6,979 bases of DNA from NCBI GenBank assembly GCA_030145595.1, contig JAQYVG010000180.1:1-6979 (forward strand), given 5' to 3'. Positions 1-6,099 of the stretch are shown in pieces. The position numbers and the translations under genes were made by a program. Source of the stretch: Desulfobacterales bacterium (lineage in GTDB: Bacteria > Desulfobacterota > Desulfobacteria > Desulfobacterales > UBA11574). Numbering within the stretch: position 1 is the first letter of the stretch; every line of letters begins with the position of its first letter. The notes under the pieces are model-generated. The model made no database searches, was not told where the DNA came from, and saw only the letters and a list, made by a program, of their open reading frames with translations.

Positions 1-958
1 CATCTTCATTTGGGAACTGCCCCACCAGAGTTTGGCGGCATTTTTGGTATTCTTTGTGCGCAGGAGGGCGTCCGGGGTCGTCCCATGGCTGTTTACGGCT
101 CGGTGAAAGTGGATAGTCCCATTCCTTCTTGTAAACTTTATCATCCGGATCACGGTTGATGTCAAACGAGAGACCAGGTTTCTTCTGTACATCCTTGCCA
201 GGTTGGTCCGTGTTAAAGAACATCGCATCATGAGGATTGACTAAGCCCAGGGTCAGGAACCAGGGTTTGTCTTCCTGGTTCAGGGCCTTGCCCTTTCGAC
301 GAAGCCACCCTTGGGCGGTCGCGGTGGAAAACTGGTCATAATGGTACCCGCCAAGCACCAGGGCGATATCATCGCCAAGACCATTGTATTCCGAGTAGCC
401 ATATTTCTTCATTATGTCATGCCCAATCAGTATCTTCTTTGGTCCTTTTATGGGTTTGTCCATGTCATGATTCAGGTGCCACTTGCCATGGTAGGTCGTA
501 TAATACCCGGCATCCTGCATCATGTGACCGATGGTGGGTATGTCAAAGGACAGAGAATCAATCCACGGGAAATTGGTATTATCGAACATGCGGGTGTGCT
601 GGATATGCTGGCCGGTAAATATCACAGACCGTGACGGGGTGCAGACCGCTGAACAGATCTGGTGATTCTCAAAGGTCGTGCCCATTTTAGCCAGCCGGTC
701 CCGCCCGGGCCAGTGACCCTTGCCCATCAGTTTAGGTAGATAATGCTCCTGATCCGTTAAAATAACCATCACATTGTACGGCTTAGCAGATACAACGCCT
801 CCCGCAGGTCTGGAAGCCGCCTCAGCCTGAGCAGCTTCGGCTGATCCGGCATTGAAAACAGACGACCCAAGACCCGCTGCCATGGCTCCCATACCGGTGG
901 TCTTGATAAAGTCCCGCCTTGAGATACCTTTTGATTTATTGTCATTTTGTTTTGGCAT
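1..958 (-). CDS. Tat-exported sulfatase, N-terminal 319 residues (cut by window edge)
   Basis: This is a type I sulfatase that should hydrolyse sulfate esters outside the cytoplasm. The frame is open from the ATG at 958 to the left edge, so the C-terminus is missing. The N-terminus carries a twin-arginine signal, SRRDFIK at residues 13-19, followed by a hydrophobic stretch and an AEA-type cleavage area near 40-48. The catalytic CTPSR motif lies at 106-110, and Cys106 would be converted to formylglycine. LTDQ at 67-70 supplies the first metal-binding Asp. The position usually held by a second Asp is Gln, as in choline-sulfatase-like members. GKWH at 158-161 and NPHD at 241-244 match the catalytic Lys and His motifs. 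An AAGGAGGT ribosome site lies 4 bases upstream of the ATG. The substrate cannot be read from this part. The family is secure; calling it an arylsulfatase would be a guess. Confidence 0.93.
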   Translation of the reverse strand, partial: MPKQNDNKSKGISRRDFIKTTGMGAMAAGLGSSVFNAGSAEAAQAEAASRPAGGVVSAKPYNVMVILTDQEHYLPKLMGKGHWPGRDRLAKMGTTFENHQICSAVCTPSRSVIFTGQHIQHTRMFDNTNFPWIDSLSFDIPTIGHMMQDAGYYTTYHGKWHLNHDMDKPIKGPKKILIGHDIMKKYGYSEYNGLGDDIALVLGGYHYDQFSTATAQGWLRRKGKALNQEDKPWFLTLGLVNPHDAMFFNTDQPGKDVQKKPGLSFDINRDPDDKVYKKEWDYPLSPSRKQPWDDPGRPPAHKEYQKCRQTLVGQFPNED

Positions 959-962
959 GGCA

Positions 963-970
963 ACCTCCTT
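963..970 (-). promoter_or_regulatory. Strong Shine-Dalgarno site of the sulfatase
   Basis: The minus strand reads AAGGAGGT, a near-perfect anti-16S match, 4 bases before the ATG at 958. It fixes the start that gives a complete Tat signal and argues for high translation. Confidence 0.8.
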
Positions 971-1005
971 TATACAAATAATTGATTCGGGTTTAGTGAT
1001 TCTAA

Positions 1006-1019
1006 TTTAATATATTAAA
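1006..1019. repeat. 14-base perfect palindrome upstream of the sulfatase
   Basis: TTTAATATATTAAA is its own reverse complement and lies about 47 bases upstream of the sulfatase ATG. It is where an operator could lie, but it is pure A/T in an A/T-rich spacer, so chance is a serious alternative. Confidence 0.35.
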
Positions 1020-1417
1020 AGGTGCTTTGGATTTCGAATTCTTTCTATATCACACCTGTTCACAATTACAAATTTTACTACGCTTTAATGGCTAAAGCTA
1101 ACCTGTCAGTCTTCAGTCATAAAAGAAAAGGTGGATTACTATATATTGAGTCAACCTTATTTATTGCAGAGCTGGTGATATATTGAGATTATCTTCAATT
1201 TTTATAGACTTGTAAAACTGAAGATCTCTTGCCTTAAGTGACTGTGGCTAATCTAAACGATCTATAGCAGATTCCGTTAGGTAATCGCAAATATTTTGAG
1301 CTTTAGTTTTTGGAAGGAAAAAACAGACACTTTCAGTTTTGGAGTAAGTGCAAAGCGAAAAAAGTTTATTAACTTCCAAAAGGGCGATTAACATCTGCTG
1401 ATACAGCTTTTGTTGCC

Positions 1418-1756
1418 TCATTCACAATCTGGATTATCTTCCCAACATCTTACGCTATAAATGCGCTGCAATTTTTCATGAAGAAAAGCTAAGTAGTAGA
1501 CGTAATTTGATTGTCCGAATCTATAAATCCAAACACGATAGGGTTCGTCTAAAATTCTCGTCTTTCTGATAGGTTCCCCGCATTTGTTCAAAACGTCTCG
1601 GGAGAGGTCACCTCTGTAAACGAGTCTGCTGGAACATCTGAAGGAGGAGACGTCCGTTCCTTCGGGAATCATATCAAGTGCCAGGAGATCCGCATCCACT
1701 ATGAAAAGCGCGAGGGCAAGGAGAATAAGAGTCTTTGTGAGTGCTTTAAGCTTCAT
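1418..1756 (-). CDS. Small exported DUF2845-type protein
   Basis: This is a 112-residue protein with an N-terminal signal peptide: basic MKLK, then a hydrophobic core at about 8-20, with cleavage probably near residues 22-27. The mature part matches my recollection of the DUF2845 pattern. RCSSRLVYRGDLSRDVLNKC at 40-59 has paired cysteines Cys41 and Cys59, followed by GEP at 60-62, and then a WIYRFGQSNYVYYLAF strand region at 76-91. The function of the family is unknown. Members are small secreted proteins in Gram-negative bacteria. The C-terminus is unusual: Cys104 and Cys111 within VRCWEDNPDCE, which could form a second disulfide. An in-frame TAG lies two codons before the ATG, so this is the most upstream start possible. 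No clear Shine-Dalgarno site is visible, so translation may be weak. It stands alone, with long spacers on both sides. Confidence 0.75.
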   Translation of the reverse strand: MKLKALTKTLILLALALFIVDADLLALDMIPEGTDVSSFRCSSRLVYRGDLSRDVLNKCGEPIRKTRILDEPYRVWIYRFGQSNYVYYLAFLHEKLQRIYSVRCWEDNPDCE

Positions 1757-1943
1757 TAAAATCTACACTGTCAAAACCAAAGTTAAATTCGTACATGCCT
1801 TTGTCTATATAAACCTTCTAATTTGTGATGACAGTCCTACATTAAAACGCGCAAACCAACTGAGTCAAGACAAGATTGCTTGCCTGAACCTTGTATCCGG
1901 CTACAGATCAGTTTTATTGATGATTCCTAATAGTAATCGCAAT

Positions 1944-1973
1944 AATTTACCATATATTTGAGTTGGATGTCAA
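1944..1973 (-). promoter_or_regulatory. Possible sigma70-type promoter upstream of the DUF2845 gene
   Basis: On the minus strand a consensus -35 box, TTGACA (1973-1968), is followed after 18 bases by TAAATT (1949-1944), which matches 4 of 6 bases of the -10 consensus. Transcription would start about 180 bases before the ATG at 1756, a long leader. This is weak evidence in an AT-rich region. Confidence 0.25.
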
Positions 1974-1990
1974 ACTTTCCGAAAATTGGT

Positions 1991-2002
1991 GTAAAATTTT
2001 AC
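1991..2002. repeat. 12-base perfect palindrome
   Basis: GTAAAATTTTAC is its own reverse complement. It lies about 20 bases upstream of the possible TTGACA box at 1968-1973, so it could be a protein-binding site. No family can be assigned. Confidence 0.35.
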
Positions 2003-2292
2003 GGTCGGGACCCCATACGCCATATTAAAAAGAGTCTTCCAGATTTTCCGAGGGGCCTACCCGCAGTAAAAACACGTCAAATGTCGATCTCGTTGTCGGC
2101 GATTAACAGCGATTACATGGGATTTGAAAGTTGAGGTTTTGAGGAACGTGATTTCAGATACTTACGAGCATTAAAGGAATGGACGTTCAGCGATTTACGC
2201 GGAATTGCTCTGAATACCTAATTAGTTAACATAATGTTCTTATCTGAACAACTTTTTATCTGCCTAAATGCCTATGACCACTGTATTTAGAG

Positions 2293-2311
2293 CATATTTA
2301 ATGCAAATATG
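2293..2311. repeat. Short inverted repeat, 7-base arms
   Basis: CATATTT and AAATATG are exact reverse complements separated by AATGC. The arms are AT-only apart from the end pair and no T run follows on either strand, so this is not an obvious terminator. It may be a binding site or chance. Confidence 0.3.
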
Positions 2312-2423
2312 TCAACAACATTATCAGACGTAGTTCAGATTTAATATTTAAGCCGCAGGAGAAGCGATTTAACCGCATTATTTTGAAAAATACAGACATG
2401 AGTATGCCTGGCTGTGTGGTCTG

Positions 2424-2466
2424 CGGCTACAAGAGCCGAGAGAGTGGGGGACCGTTAAGGCCCCCC
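2424..2466. other. Two adjacent GC-rich hairpins
   Basis: The first hairpin pairs CGGCT (2424-2428) with AGCCG (2434-2438) around a 5-base loop. The second pairs GGGGG (2446-2450) with a C run at 2462-2466; inside it, past one A/C mismatch, CC pairs with GG around a 5-base loop. Seven bases separate the two hairpins. No T run follows on either strand, so they are not typical terminators. They could be part of a structured RNA or the debris of a mobile element. I recognise no family. Confidence 0.35.
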
Positions 2467-2637
2467 CATGCCTGAGACTTTGGCGAGCCGACCTATAATA
2501 CAGATTCTCTAAGGGAGTTAGTCACCTTGAGACGCTGAGCGCGCTTCGTTACGGCTTCCATTTTTTCGCTGCTCATGACCGAATCTATAGAAACCAATGG
2601 CGGTGGAGAGGTGGCATAATAGGCTCGATAGGCGATG

Positions 2638-3129
2638 CTAAAACTTGTACCCGAAACTCAGGCCGTAAACGAGCACTTCGCTGTTGTCCACAAAGTCCAC
2701 ATTGAATTCAGGGGTAATTGCCCACTTTTCCCCAATTTCAAATTCGTATGCTGCGCCGACTCTAAAAAGAAATTCATTGTCGCCGTCATTATCCGGGATG
2801 TCGACACCCGGTGCCACGAGAAATCGCCACCCTTTGTACGGATGTAGAAAAAGAGGTACAGCCAGGACCCACTCTCTAAAAACCCCACTAGCATATTCCA
2901 CTATACCGCCGATTCCGAACAACTGGTTCAGGCGGTATTCGTAACTCAACCCGACGGAGAATCCATCCTCCCCGTCCTCGTGGGTATTTCCCAGAAAAAG
3001 TTCTATACCATGCCGATTTTCCAGCACCTTTTCTTTGCTGCCGTGCCCAGCTTCTTCAGCCCGGATCTTAACCGGCATAAGTAGCACTAAAAGGGCCATC
3101 ATTAGGCCGATCATCGCACACTTTTGCAT
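2638..3129 (-). CDS. Small outer-membrane beta-barrel protein
   Basis: This 163-residue protein has a clear signal peptide: MQKCAM, a hydrophobic core at about 6-20, and a KIRA cleavage site near residue 24. The mature part of about 139 residues alternates polar and hydrophobic residues in strand-sized pieces, such as HGIELFLGN, GFSVGLSYEYRL, FGIGGIVEYA, FLFRVGAAYEFEIG and VLVYGLSFGYKF. It ends in Phe163 after an aromatic/Gly strand, the usual C-terminal signal for outer-membrane assembly by the BAM machinery. The size fits a barrel of about eight strands, the OmpW/OmpX/OprF-N size class, though I cannot assign it to a named family. A weak AGGGG ribosome site precedes the ATG. It follows the porin-like gene by 210 bases and may have its own promoter. 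Its cargo or role is unknown. Confidence 0.75.
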   Translation of the reverse strand: MQKCAMIGLMMALLVLLMPVKIRAEEAGHGSKEKVLENRHGIELFLGNTHEDGEDGFSVGLSYEYRLNQLFGIGGIVEYASGVFREWVLAVPLFLHPYKGWRFLVAPGVDIPDNDGDNEFLFRVGAAYEFEIGEKWAITPEFNVDFVDNSEVLVYGLSFGYKF

Positions 3130-3248
3130 CGCTGCCCCTATTTTTTAGTCTTGTTAATTCTTCTTGTCTTCGTAAATTCCTCATTGCAGGATACTCTTCT
3201 CAGCAAAAATGATGACGGAAACATAAAGCGTGACCGTTCATTGTGTGA

Positions 3249-3276
3249 ATGTTATCCTACTATAAATACAGTCGAA
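3249..3276 (-). promoter_or_regulatory. Possible promoter of the small barrel gene
   Basis: On the minus strand, TTCGAC (3276-3271) and TAACAT (3254-3249) are separated by 16 bases, each matching 4 of 6 consensus bases. The site lies about 120 bases before the ATG at 3129 in a 210-base spacer that shows no convincing gene. The pairing is plausible but weak. Confidence 0.28.
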
Positions 3277-3339
3277 ACAGAGCTGTTTACCGTGCTAACC
3301 AAGAATTGGATAAACCACAAGGTCATGTGATTTGTCTTT

Positions 3340-4182
3340 TTACTTTGGGAACAGCAACTTCACCTGAAGTTGCAGAGACCAGTTCGGGCCATTGTCCGGT
3401 TTTTCCGCATACCAGAAAGTCTGCACTTTGAAATCGACGGGCTGCTTGCCGAATTTTACCAGCCGACCGATTCCCCCGCCGAGGGGCACAGTCCATCGCT
3501 GACTGCTGTCCTCTTCCCAATTGGCAGTGATGACCGGGGCTGAGGTAAGGTACCAGCCATTGGCAATGTTGTAATTGATGAAGTACTGAAAAAGCAATGA
3601 GTTAACGTCATCTTCATCACTTGGGCCGGCAAAGCTCCAGATATTATACCCCAGACAGCCCAGGACCCATTTTCCCGGCATGGCCAGAGCCACTAAACCC
3701 GGCCCGGCTGACCACTTGTCGGTGCCGAGCCGGTCATCCGTATGGGTCGGAATCTGCAGGACCGGCCCCGCTCCCCAGATGAGCTTACCCGGCTTGGCTG
3801 GTGAGATAAACCCCTGCCAGGTGATGTTGCCCAGGCCGAAAACACTGTCTGTCTCAAAGGTAACAAAATCGTCTTGGATCTGTTCCCTGGCAGGAACAGT
3901 GATCTCCTGTCCAGCAAGGTAGTTAATCGGAATGATAGCCCGATTGATCAGGTTGACCTTTCCGAAATTCACGGGATAAACCGGCTGAAACTGGAAGGAA
4001 TTGGCCCATTCCTCGGAAGGACCTACATCGAAGTACGTGTTGTTCTGCATCGGAAGACTGATCATGTTACCGATGGGGTTCTGGGACTGCTTGGCCAGAT
4101 CCTGATCCGCGGAAACCGGGTACGCAAAAAGGATCACTGCCAAGAAAAAAATTGCCGAAACTGTCCATCGCGGATGATTCAT
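3340..4182 (-). CDS. Porin-like outer-membrane protein ('neuromedin U' family label)
   Basis: This 280-residue protein has a signal peptide: MNHPRW, a hydrophobic core at about 8-21, and a PVSA cleavage site near residue 25. The mature part closely follows a widespread bacterial family that databases often mislabel 'neuromedin U', probable outer-membrane channels or transport-related barrels. Typical family pieces are AKQSQNPIGNMISLPMQNNT at 30-49, FGLGNITWQGFISPAKPGK at 115-133, WGAGPVLQIPTHTDDRLGTD at 136-155, QYFINYNIANGWYLTSAPVI at 199-218 and RWTVPLGGGIGRL at 229-241. The length is normal for the family and the frame is intact. An AAAGGAG ribosome site at 4196-4190 lies 7 bases before the ATG. 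A perfect extended -10 lies about 105 bases upstream. The eukaryotic hormone name has no functional meaning here. The transported substrate is unknown. Confidence 0.85.
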   Translation of the reverse strand: MNHPRWTVSAIFFLAVILFAYPVSADQDLAKQSQNPIGNMISLPMQNNTYFDVGPSEEWANSFQFQPVYPVNFGKVNLINRAIIPINYLAGQEITVPAREQIQDDFVTFETDSVFGLGNITWQGFISPAKPGKLIWGAGPVLQIPTHTDDRLGTDKWSAGPGLVALAMPGKWVLGCLGYNIWSFAGPSDEDDVNSLLFQYFINYNIANGWYLTSAPVITANWEEDSSQRWTVPLGGGIGRLVKFGKQPVDFKVQTFWYAEKPDNGPNWSLQLQVKLLFPK

Positions 4183-4201
4183 TTACGATCTCCTTTCCAG
4201 G

Positions 4202-4525
4202 TCATAAATCTGGCATTTGCTGTGATTTATTTCCTTTCGTTGCAATGTGCCCATCATCGATTTCAAAATTTATGTCATAGTTTTTGATTATACCACGTTC
4301 ATAGAAAAGGTTCAGTTTCAAATTCTGAAATTGAAGTCCCGTATATTGGCCGCGATCTGCCTTCATCTGAAGGTCGCGGTTAGCTTTCGGGCCAACGGCG
4401 GCAGTTCAGTTTTCCCAATTTTTTCTTCCGGTACAGTTTTTTTTATCTGGCCCTCTTTATCCTTTGAAGGTTTTGACGAGGGCTTTCCAGCTTTGTCCTA
4501 AGGATATTTTTTTCTTACTGCTCAT
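4202..4525 (-). pseudogene. AsmA-like domain remnant with two compensating frameshifts
   Basis: Three pieces join into about 105 residues that read like an internal or C-terminal part of an AsmA-family envelope protein. Piece one starts at the ATG at 4525 (MSSKKKISLGQSWKALVKTF) and hits TAA at 4459-4457. Piece two is in the next frame from about 4464 to the TGA at 4365-4363 and contains KIGKTELPPLARKLTATF. Piece three is back in the first frame from 4375 and contains QMKADRGQYTGLQFQNLKL and YDINFEIDDGHIATKG. It then loses similarity near 4231 and stops at 4204-4202. One extra A in an A run near 4463-4465 and a one-base loss near 4370 would explain both shifts. The ATG overlaps the stop of the upstream gene as ATGA. 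The AsmA assignment is by recollected pattern (the usual GQY.GL..NL and DGG-type repeats). Sequencing error is the main alternative for the shifts, but not for the short length. Confidence 0.65.
4287..4315 (-). promoter_or_regulatory. Extended -10 promoter of the porin-like gene
   Basis: On the minus strand TGGTATAAT (4295-4287) gives a perfect TATAAT with the TGn extension. A weak -35, CTGAAC (4315-4310), lies 17 bases upstream. Start of transcription would be near 4280, leaving a leader of about 98 bases before the ATG at 4182. It lies inside the AsmA-like remnant. Confidence 0.5.
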
Positions 4526-6099
4526 TGCTTTATTCTTGCCATCAGCGCTTTAATTCGACGCTCTCCTTCCGAGCCCTCCAGAATTACGGCTTCGTGATAT
4601 TGGGCATCCGGATTTTCTTCGGCAAACAGGACGAGCTCGAATAGCCTCGACTTTGACTCAATATGGTATCGGACAATATCATCTGCACTTAATGTTTCGT
4701 GGCCGGCCCGTTTTGTTAAAGTAAATGCGATGCCTCCCTTGCCATCAAGCGCGCGGTAGATCACCTCGGTGCAGACCTGCCGTGATGCATCGGCAAAGTC
4801 AAAACGAAAATCGTAGGGATCGTCCAGCCAGGTAAAAACACCTGCCAGGAATTCGGTTTTCTCCTCGTCATTTAACCGTGGGCGTAGAACTAGCATGCGA
4901 TTGATGTGGGTATCCATAATGTAGCTGAGGTTATTAAAGATAACGCCTTCAGCGACGGCCTCAATCATATCTGCTTTCAGCCCGCCGGGCAAAGATTTCC
5001 GGGAAAGATGGGCGGCGAAACCGGCTTTCTCGTGACTGGCCACATCCGCAAGGCTTTTAACGCTTAAGCCTGCGTTCTTGCGCTGGGCAGGCGAGCCGAC
5101 ATAGGTGATGCCGTGCTTAAATGCACCCGGAATGAAGATGTCACTCATATACCCGGCAGTATAGGTGAGGATGATGTCACCGGGCTGCAGCAGGTGGTAA
5201 ACCTGCTGTTTTTGCTGTTCCGAAAATTTGATTATGTGCGCAGCCGGACTTTTTAAGCGACTCACGTCCTTGAAGAGAAGTGCCCGCGCAGCGTAGCGGA
5301 CATCGCCGAACCCCCGGGCGGCCCCATGCGCGAGTTTAACGGCCTCGGTGTGTGAGAGGTCGTTCTCCAGATCGGACAGGGTACCTGTTTTAAGAACCTG
5401 ATGAATTTGAGTTTGAGCTCCCTTATACAATGAGGGAATCTGCCCGATCAAATCTTTATAGGAGCGATCCGTCGCCGCGAGCTTTGACAAACCGGACTCG
5501 GGCGCTGAAAGATCCTCCGAGTATAAGACCCACGCCGCTGTCAGCGTCTTTTCTTCGCCCTTGGCAGTTATTTCCTGATGCAGTCGATTATAGCCGCCAC
5601 GTGGAATTCCCGAACGGTAAAACGCTTCGTTCAACTTGGAAATCGCAACGGGGTCGTCGGTAAACTCCGCAACCAGAAAGGAGCTGTGGTAAGCCAGTAA
5701 GAATTCGGCGTAAAGAACAAGCACGTGAGCCTTTATTCCCGTCTCGTCATCCGGGAAATGCGCGTCGGTACCTCCGTAATAATTAATCAGATCCCAGAGC
5801 GCTGTGTGGCAGGTGGTAAAATGGAAGAATAAATTCTCAATTCTGTCGTTTTCCTCAGCGGTGAAATAGCCGCGTTTCTGCCAACTGCCGCGCTGGTGAA
5901 AATCGAAGAAATCTTTTCGTATCTCATCAAATTGTGTAGAGACGGAGCGCAGCGTCCGCATATTAGACTCAAGTGTCAGCCGGGCCTGCACCGGAGACTC
6001 GAATCGAACATGGGTAGTGTATTTTGGCATTCTAGTCGCACATTCCATGCTCAGCAAGGTTGCAACCAGAGCTAACGATATGAGAATTCGAGAGGCCAT
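4522..6099 (-). CDS. Exported protein with C-terminal YiiX/YaeF-type permuted papain-like amidase domain
   Basis: This 525-residue protein has a hydrophobic N-terminus (about 4-18) ending in ECATR with Cys20. This looks like a lipoprotein site, but the residues before Cys (SME) break the lipobox, so acylation is uncertain. Residues about 30-295 form a mostly helical region that I do not recognise. The C-terminal part matches the permuted NlpC/P60 papain-like fold (peptidase C92, YiiX/YaeF). LQPGDIILTYTAGYMSDIFI is at 304-323, and FKHGITYVG at 327-335 carries the likely catalytic His329. IEAVAEGVIF at 379-388 follows, and RQVCTEVIYRAL at 440-451 carries the likely nucleophile Cys443. Family members are thought to act on amide or ester bonds in peptidoglycan or lipids; the substrate is unknown. 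A short-spaced AGAAGGT lies just before the ATG at 6099. Decayed envelope genes flank it on both sides. Confidence 0.85.
   Translation of the reverse strand: MASRILISLALVATLLSMECATRMPKYTTHVRFESPVQARLTLESNMRTLRSVSTQFDEIRKDFFDFHQRGSWQKRGYFTAEENDRIENLFFHFTTCHTALWDLINYYGGTDAHFPDDETGIKAHVLVLYAEFLLAYHSSFLVAEFTDDPVAISKLNEAFYRSGIPRGGYNRLHQEITAKGEEKTLTAAWVLYSEDLSAPESGLSKLAATDRSYKDLIGQIPSLYKGAQTQIHQVLKTGTLSDLENDLSHTEAVKLAHGAARGFGDVRYAARALLFKDVSRLKSPAAHIIKFSEQQKQQVYHLLQPGDIILTYTAGYMSDIFIPGAFKHGITYVGSPAQRKNAGLSVKSLADVASHEKAGFAAHLSRKSLPGGLKADMIEAVAEGVIFNNLSYIMDTHINRMLVLRPRLNDEEKTEFLAGVFTWLDDPYDFRFDFADASRQVCTEVIYRALDGKGGIAFTLTKRAGHETLSADDIVRYHIESKSRLFELVLFAEENPDAQYHEAVILEGSEGERRIKALMARIKQ

Larger units (their letters stand above)
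959..1417. other. Gene-poor AT-rich spacer between DUF2845 gene and sulfatase
   Basis: I found no convincing gene or gene remnant in these 459 bases. The spacer should hold the sulfatase promoter, but no good -35/-10 pair stands out. The best weak pair on the minus strand is TTGTGA, 16 bases, then AAGAAT. A 10-base direct repeat, ATATATTGAG, occurs at 1141-1150 and 1178-1187. Just after the stop of the upstream gene, a short AT-rich hairpin (AAGTT/AACTT) with a T run near 1360-1376 could be a weak terminator for that gene. Confidence 0.4.
1757..2637. other. 881-base gene-poor stretch with inverted repeats and possible gene debris
   Basis: No credible intact gene is present on either strand. 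The left half is AT-rich and would serve as the upstream region of the DUF2845 gene. The middle has a 12-base palindrome, a short inverted repeat and protein-like scraps that do not connect into one frame, for example a plus-strand run at 2135-2221. The right part (about 2400-2640) is richer in GC and holds two adjacent GC hairpins. It could be old gene debris, the end of a mobile element that has decayed, or an unrecognised structured RNA. Nothing here matches a known RNA family that I can recognise. Confidence 0.5.

Noticed and set aside
311..634. Plus-strand 107-codon frame
   Set aside because: It is antisense to the sulfatase catalytic region, which has clear motifs on the other strand.
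1763..1774. TTGACA box just before the DUF2845 start codon as a promoter
   Set aside because: The box at 1774-1769 would place the -10 and the transcription start inside the gene, downstream of its ATG.
2446..2466. GC hairpin as a rho-independent terminator
   Set aside because: Neither strand has a T run after the stem.
2398..2475. Plus-strand mini-frame starting MSMPGCVVCGYKSRE with a CxxC
   Set aside because: It has only 25 codons, no ribosome site, and lies across the two GC hairpins.
2493..2576. Minus-strand 27-codon frame starting MSSEKMEAVTKRAQ downstream of the small barrel gene
   Set aside because: It is protein-like in composition but very short, without a ribosome site or family match. 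It may be debris; not enough to call a gene.
3124..3330. Plus-strand frame of 68 codons with a hydrophobic N-terminus facing the small barrel gene
   Set aside because: It begins at a TTG with no ribosome site, overlaps the start of the minus-strand gene and has no recognisable family. The hydrophobic part arises from an A/T-rich leader.
3874..4287. Plus-strand 137-codon frame
   Set aside because: It is antisense to the start of the porin-like gene and its promoter region; no ribosome site or family.
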